This document shows, one piece after another, positions 63,074 to 64,000 of a stretch of 64,000 nucleotides of DNA. The stretch is from an uncultured Oscillospiraceae bacterium (GTDB lineage Bacteria; Bacillota; Clostridia; Oscillospirales; Ruminococcaceae), in assembly GCA_910579175.1 (NCBI GenBank), contig CAJTTB010000002.1:124001-188000 (forward strand), read 5' to 3'. The first letter of the stretch is position 1, and each line of letters starts with the position of its first letter. A program made the translations under genes and the position numbers. Under the pieces are notes generated by a model. The model was not told the origin of the DNA. It made no database searches and was given only the letters and a program-made list of their open reading frames with translations.

Positions 63074-64000
63074 TTATAATTTTTGTAATTTTGCAAAATT
63101 TGCCATAATTTTTTTTGTACCAACCTTTTCAAAAACAACCTCTACTAAAGTATCATTCCCCATTGGTGTCATAGAAATTACAGTTCCATCCCCAAACATT
63201 TTATGACGAACAGCATTCCCCACGCGATAGTCTATTTTCACCTGCTCTTTTGGTGCAGAAACCCCAACAGAACGCACTTCTTTTTGATAAGTTCTTGGCG
63301 TATATTCTACTGAGATTGGACGTGTACGAACCATACTCACCGATTTATCAATGAACTCTATAGACTTCATAGGCAATTCCTCTACAAAGCGAGAAGGCTG
63401 ATTGCGGGTAGTACTACCAAATAACATGCGTTGAACTGCATTTGTAATCAATAATTGTTCTTTTGCTCTTGTAATGCCAACATAGGCAAGACGTCTTTCT
63501 TCTTCAATATCTTCTGGATTTTGCAGAGCGTTATGGCTTGGAAAAATACCCTCTTCCATACCCAACAAAAATACAACTGGAAATTCCAATCCCTTTGCAG
63601 AATGAATTGTCATTAAAACAACTTTATTTTCTTCATTGTTTAGATTGTCCAAATCGGTAAATAATGCGATTTCTTCTAAAAATCCCCGCAAAGACCCTTG
63701 TGGATTTTCCTGTTGATACCTTACTAAATTGGATTTTAATTCATTGATATTTTCCAGTCTAACTTGCCCTTCATCGCCCTGTGCCATCAACGCAATGCGA
63801 TAACCGGATTTTGCAAGCAGTTCTTCCAACAATTCTTCTAATGGTATATCAGACAACATTGCTGTCAATTCATCTATCATTTGCACAAAATCTTGTAGTG
63901 GCTTTGCCTTTTTGGAAAGGCTGGGATGTTGGTCTGCCTCTCGCATGATTTTCAGCATGCTCTCATGCGTTTGCACCGCAATCATTTCAATCGCCGAAAT
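63074..64000 (-). CDS. pcrA: ATP-dependent DNA helicase PcrA/UvrD (partial, C-terminal end)
   Basis: This is a superfamily 1 helicase for repair and conflict resolution. Only about the last 308 residues are inside the window; the frame continues past 64000. Visible motifs are V (VLMTIHSAKGLEFPVVFLLGMEEGIFPS) and VI (ERRLAYVGITRAKEQLLITNA). The C-terminal Tudor-like RNAP-binding segment (VGNAVRHKMFGDGTVISMTP) is also present. The C-terminal layout is typical of Gram-positive PcrA rather than Rep. The gene ends 21 nt before the DUF4358 lipoprotein start. Confidence 0.95.
   Translation of the reverse strand: MSAIEMIAVQTHESMLKIMREADQHPSLSKKAKPLQDFVQMIDELTAMLSDIPLEELLEELLAKSGYRIALMAQGDEGQVRLENINELKSNLVRYQQENPQGSLRGFLEEIALFTDLDNLNNEENKVVLMTIHSAKGLEFPVVFLLGMEEGIFPSHNALQNPEDIEEERRLAYVGITRAKEQLLITNAVQRMLFGSTTRNQPSRFVEELPMKSIEFIDKSVSMVRTRPISVEYTPRTYQKEVRSVGVSAPKEQVKIDYRVGNAVRHKMFGDGTVISMTPMGNDTLVEVVFEKVGTKKIMANFAKLQKL

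Overview
The window is AT-rich and comes from a spore-forming, low-GC Gram-positive bacterium, most likely a gut member of class Clostridia (Oscillospirales-like). The evidence is spoIID, a SigH-like sigma factor, strong AGGAGG ribosome sites, a Gram-positive division/cell-wall cluster with a PASTA penicillin-binding protein, BlaI/BlaR-type regulators, FeoA/FeoB with a cysteine-rich partner, and choline-binding-type lysozymes. The assignment is inferred from gene content only.

Layout. 1-8404 (minus): one co-directional block of lipoprotein, two-component system, DUF1385 membrane protein, prmC, recA, recX and rimO (cut by the window edge). 8553-13527: citrate synthase, spoIID, malQ and a CobU-like orphan. 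13722-14719 (minus): a zinc-ribbon protein and a SigH-like sigma factor with a roughly 230-nt structured leader. 15243-20134 (plus): B12-binding radical SAM protein, uvrC and an MFS transporter. 20156-23485: a blaI/blaR1-like pair inside a roughly 2.9-kb insert bounded by direct repeats of a NUDIX gene. 23500-28216 (minus): serine hydrolase, PAP2 phosphatase, large transglutaminase-like protein, cutC. 28327-31192 (minus): feoA-feoA-feoB plus a small Cys-rich membrane protein, with DtxR-like palindromes in the promoter. A divergent promoter with the same kind of palindrome appears to drive a non-coding iron-responsive RNA. 31721-33450 (minus): aroD, a MIF-like tautomerase and a NUDIX hydrolase.

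33655-40924 is the most interesting part. A three-gene operon encodes a 937-aa helical-repeat protein, a 581-aa SWIM zinc-finger protein and a 491-aa retron-type reverse transcriptase. It is followed on the same strand by four tandem structured RNA genes. Each RNA has its own TTGACA-17-TATAAT-like promoter and its own intrinsic terminator. The RNAs share an outer 5'/3' pairing, conserved flanking stems and a conserved hairpin loop. The long central hairpin stem, however, has an unrelated but self-complementary sequence in R1, in R2/R3 and in R4. R2 and R3 are part of a perfect 303-bp tandem duplication. I read this as a retron of the SWIM/ARM kind (type XIII in the published classification, as I remember it) with a multi-copy, stem-diversified msr-msd array placed after the reverse transcriptase.

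41365-56949: a PdaA-like deacetylase, then the division/wall cluster (minus; transcribed rsmH, ftsL, PASTA-PBP, murE, murF, mraY, ftsW, murG, murA, ftsQ, ftsZ). murD, ftsA and mraZ are absent. 57381-64000 (minus): two GH25 lysozymes with cell-wall-binding repeats, a DHHW-family protein, a DUF4358-type lipoprotein and the C-terminal part of the PcrA helicase.
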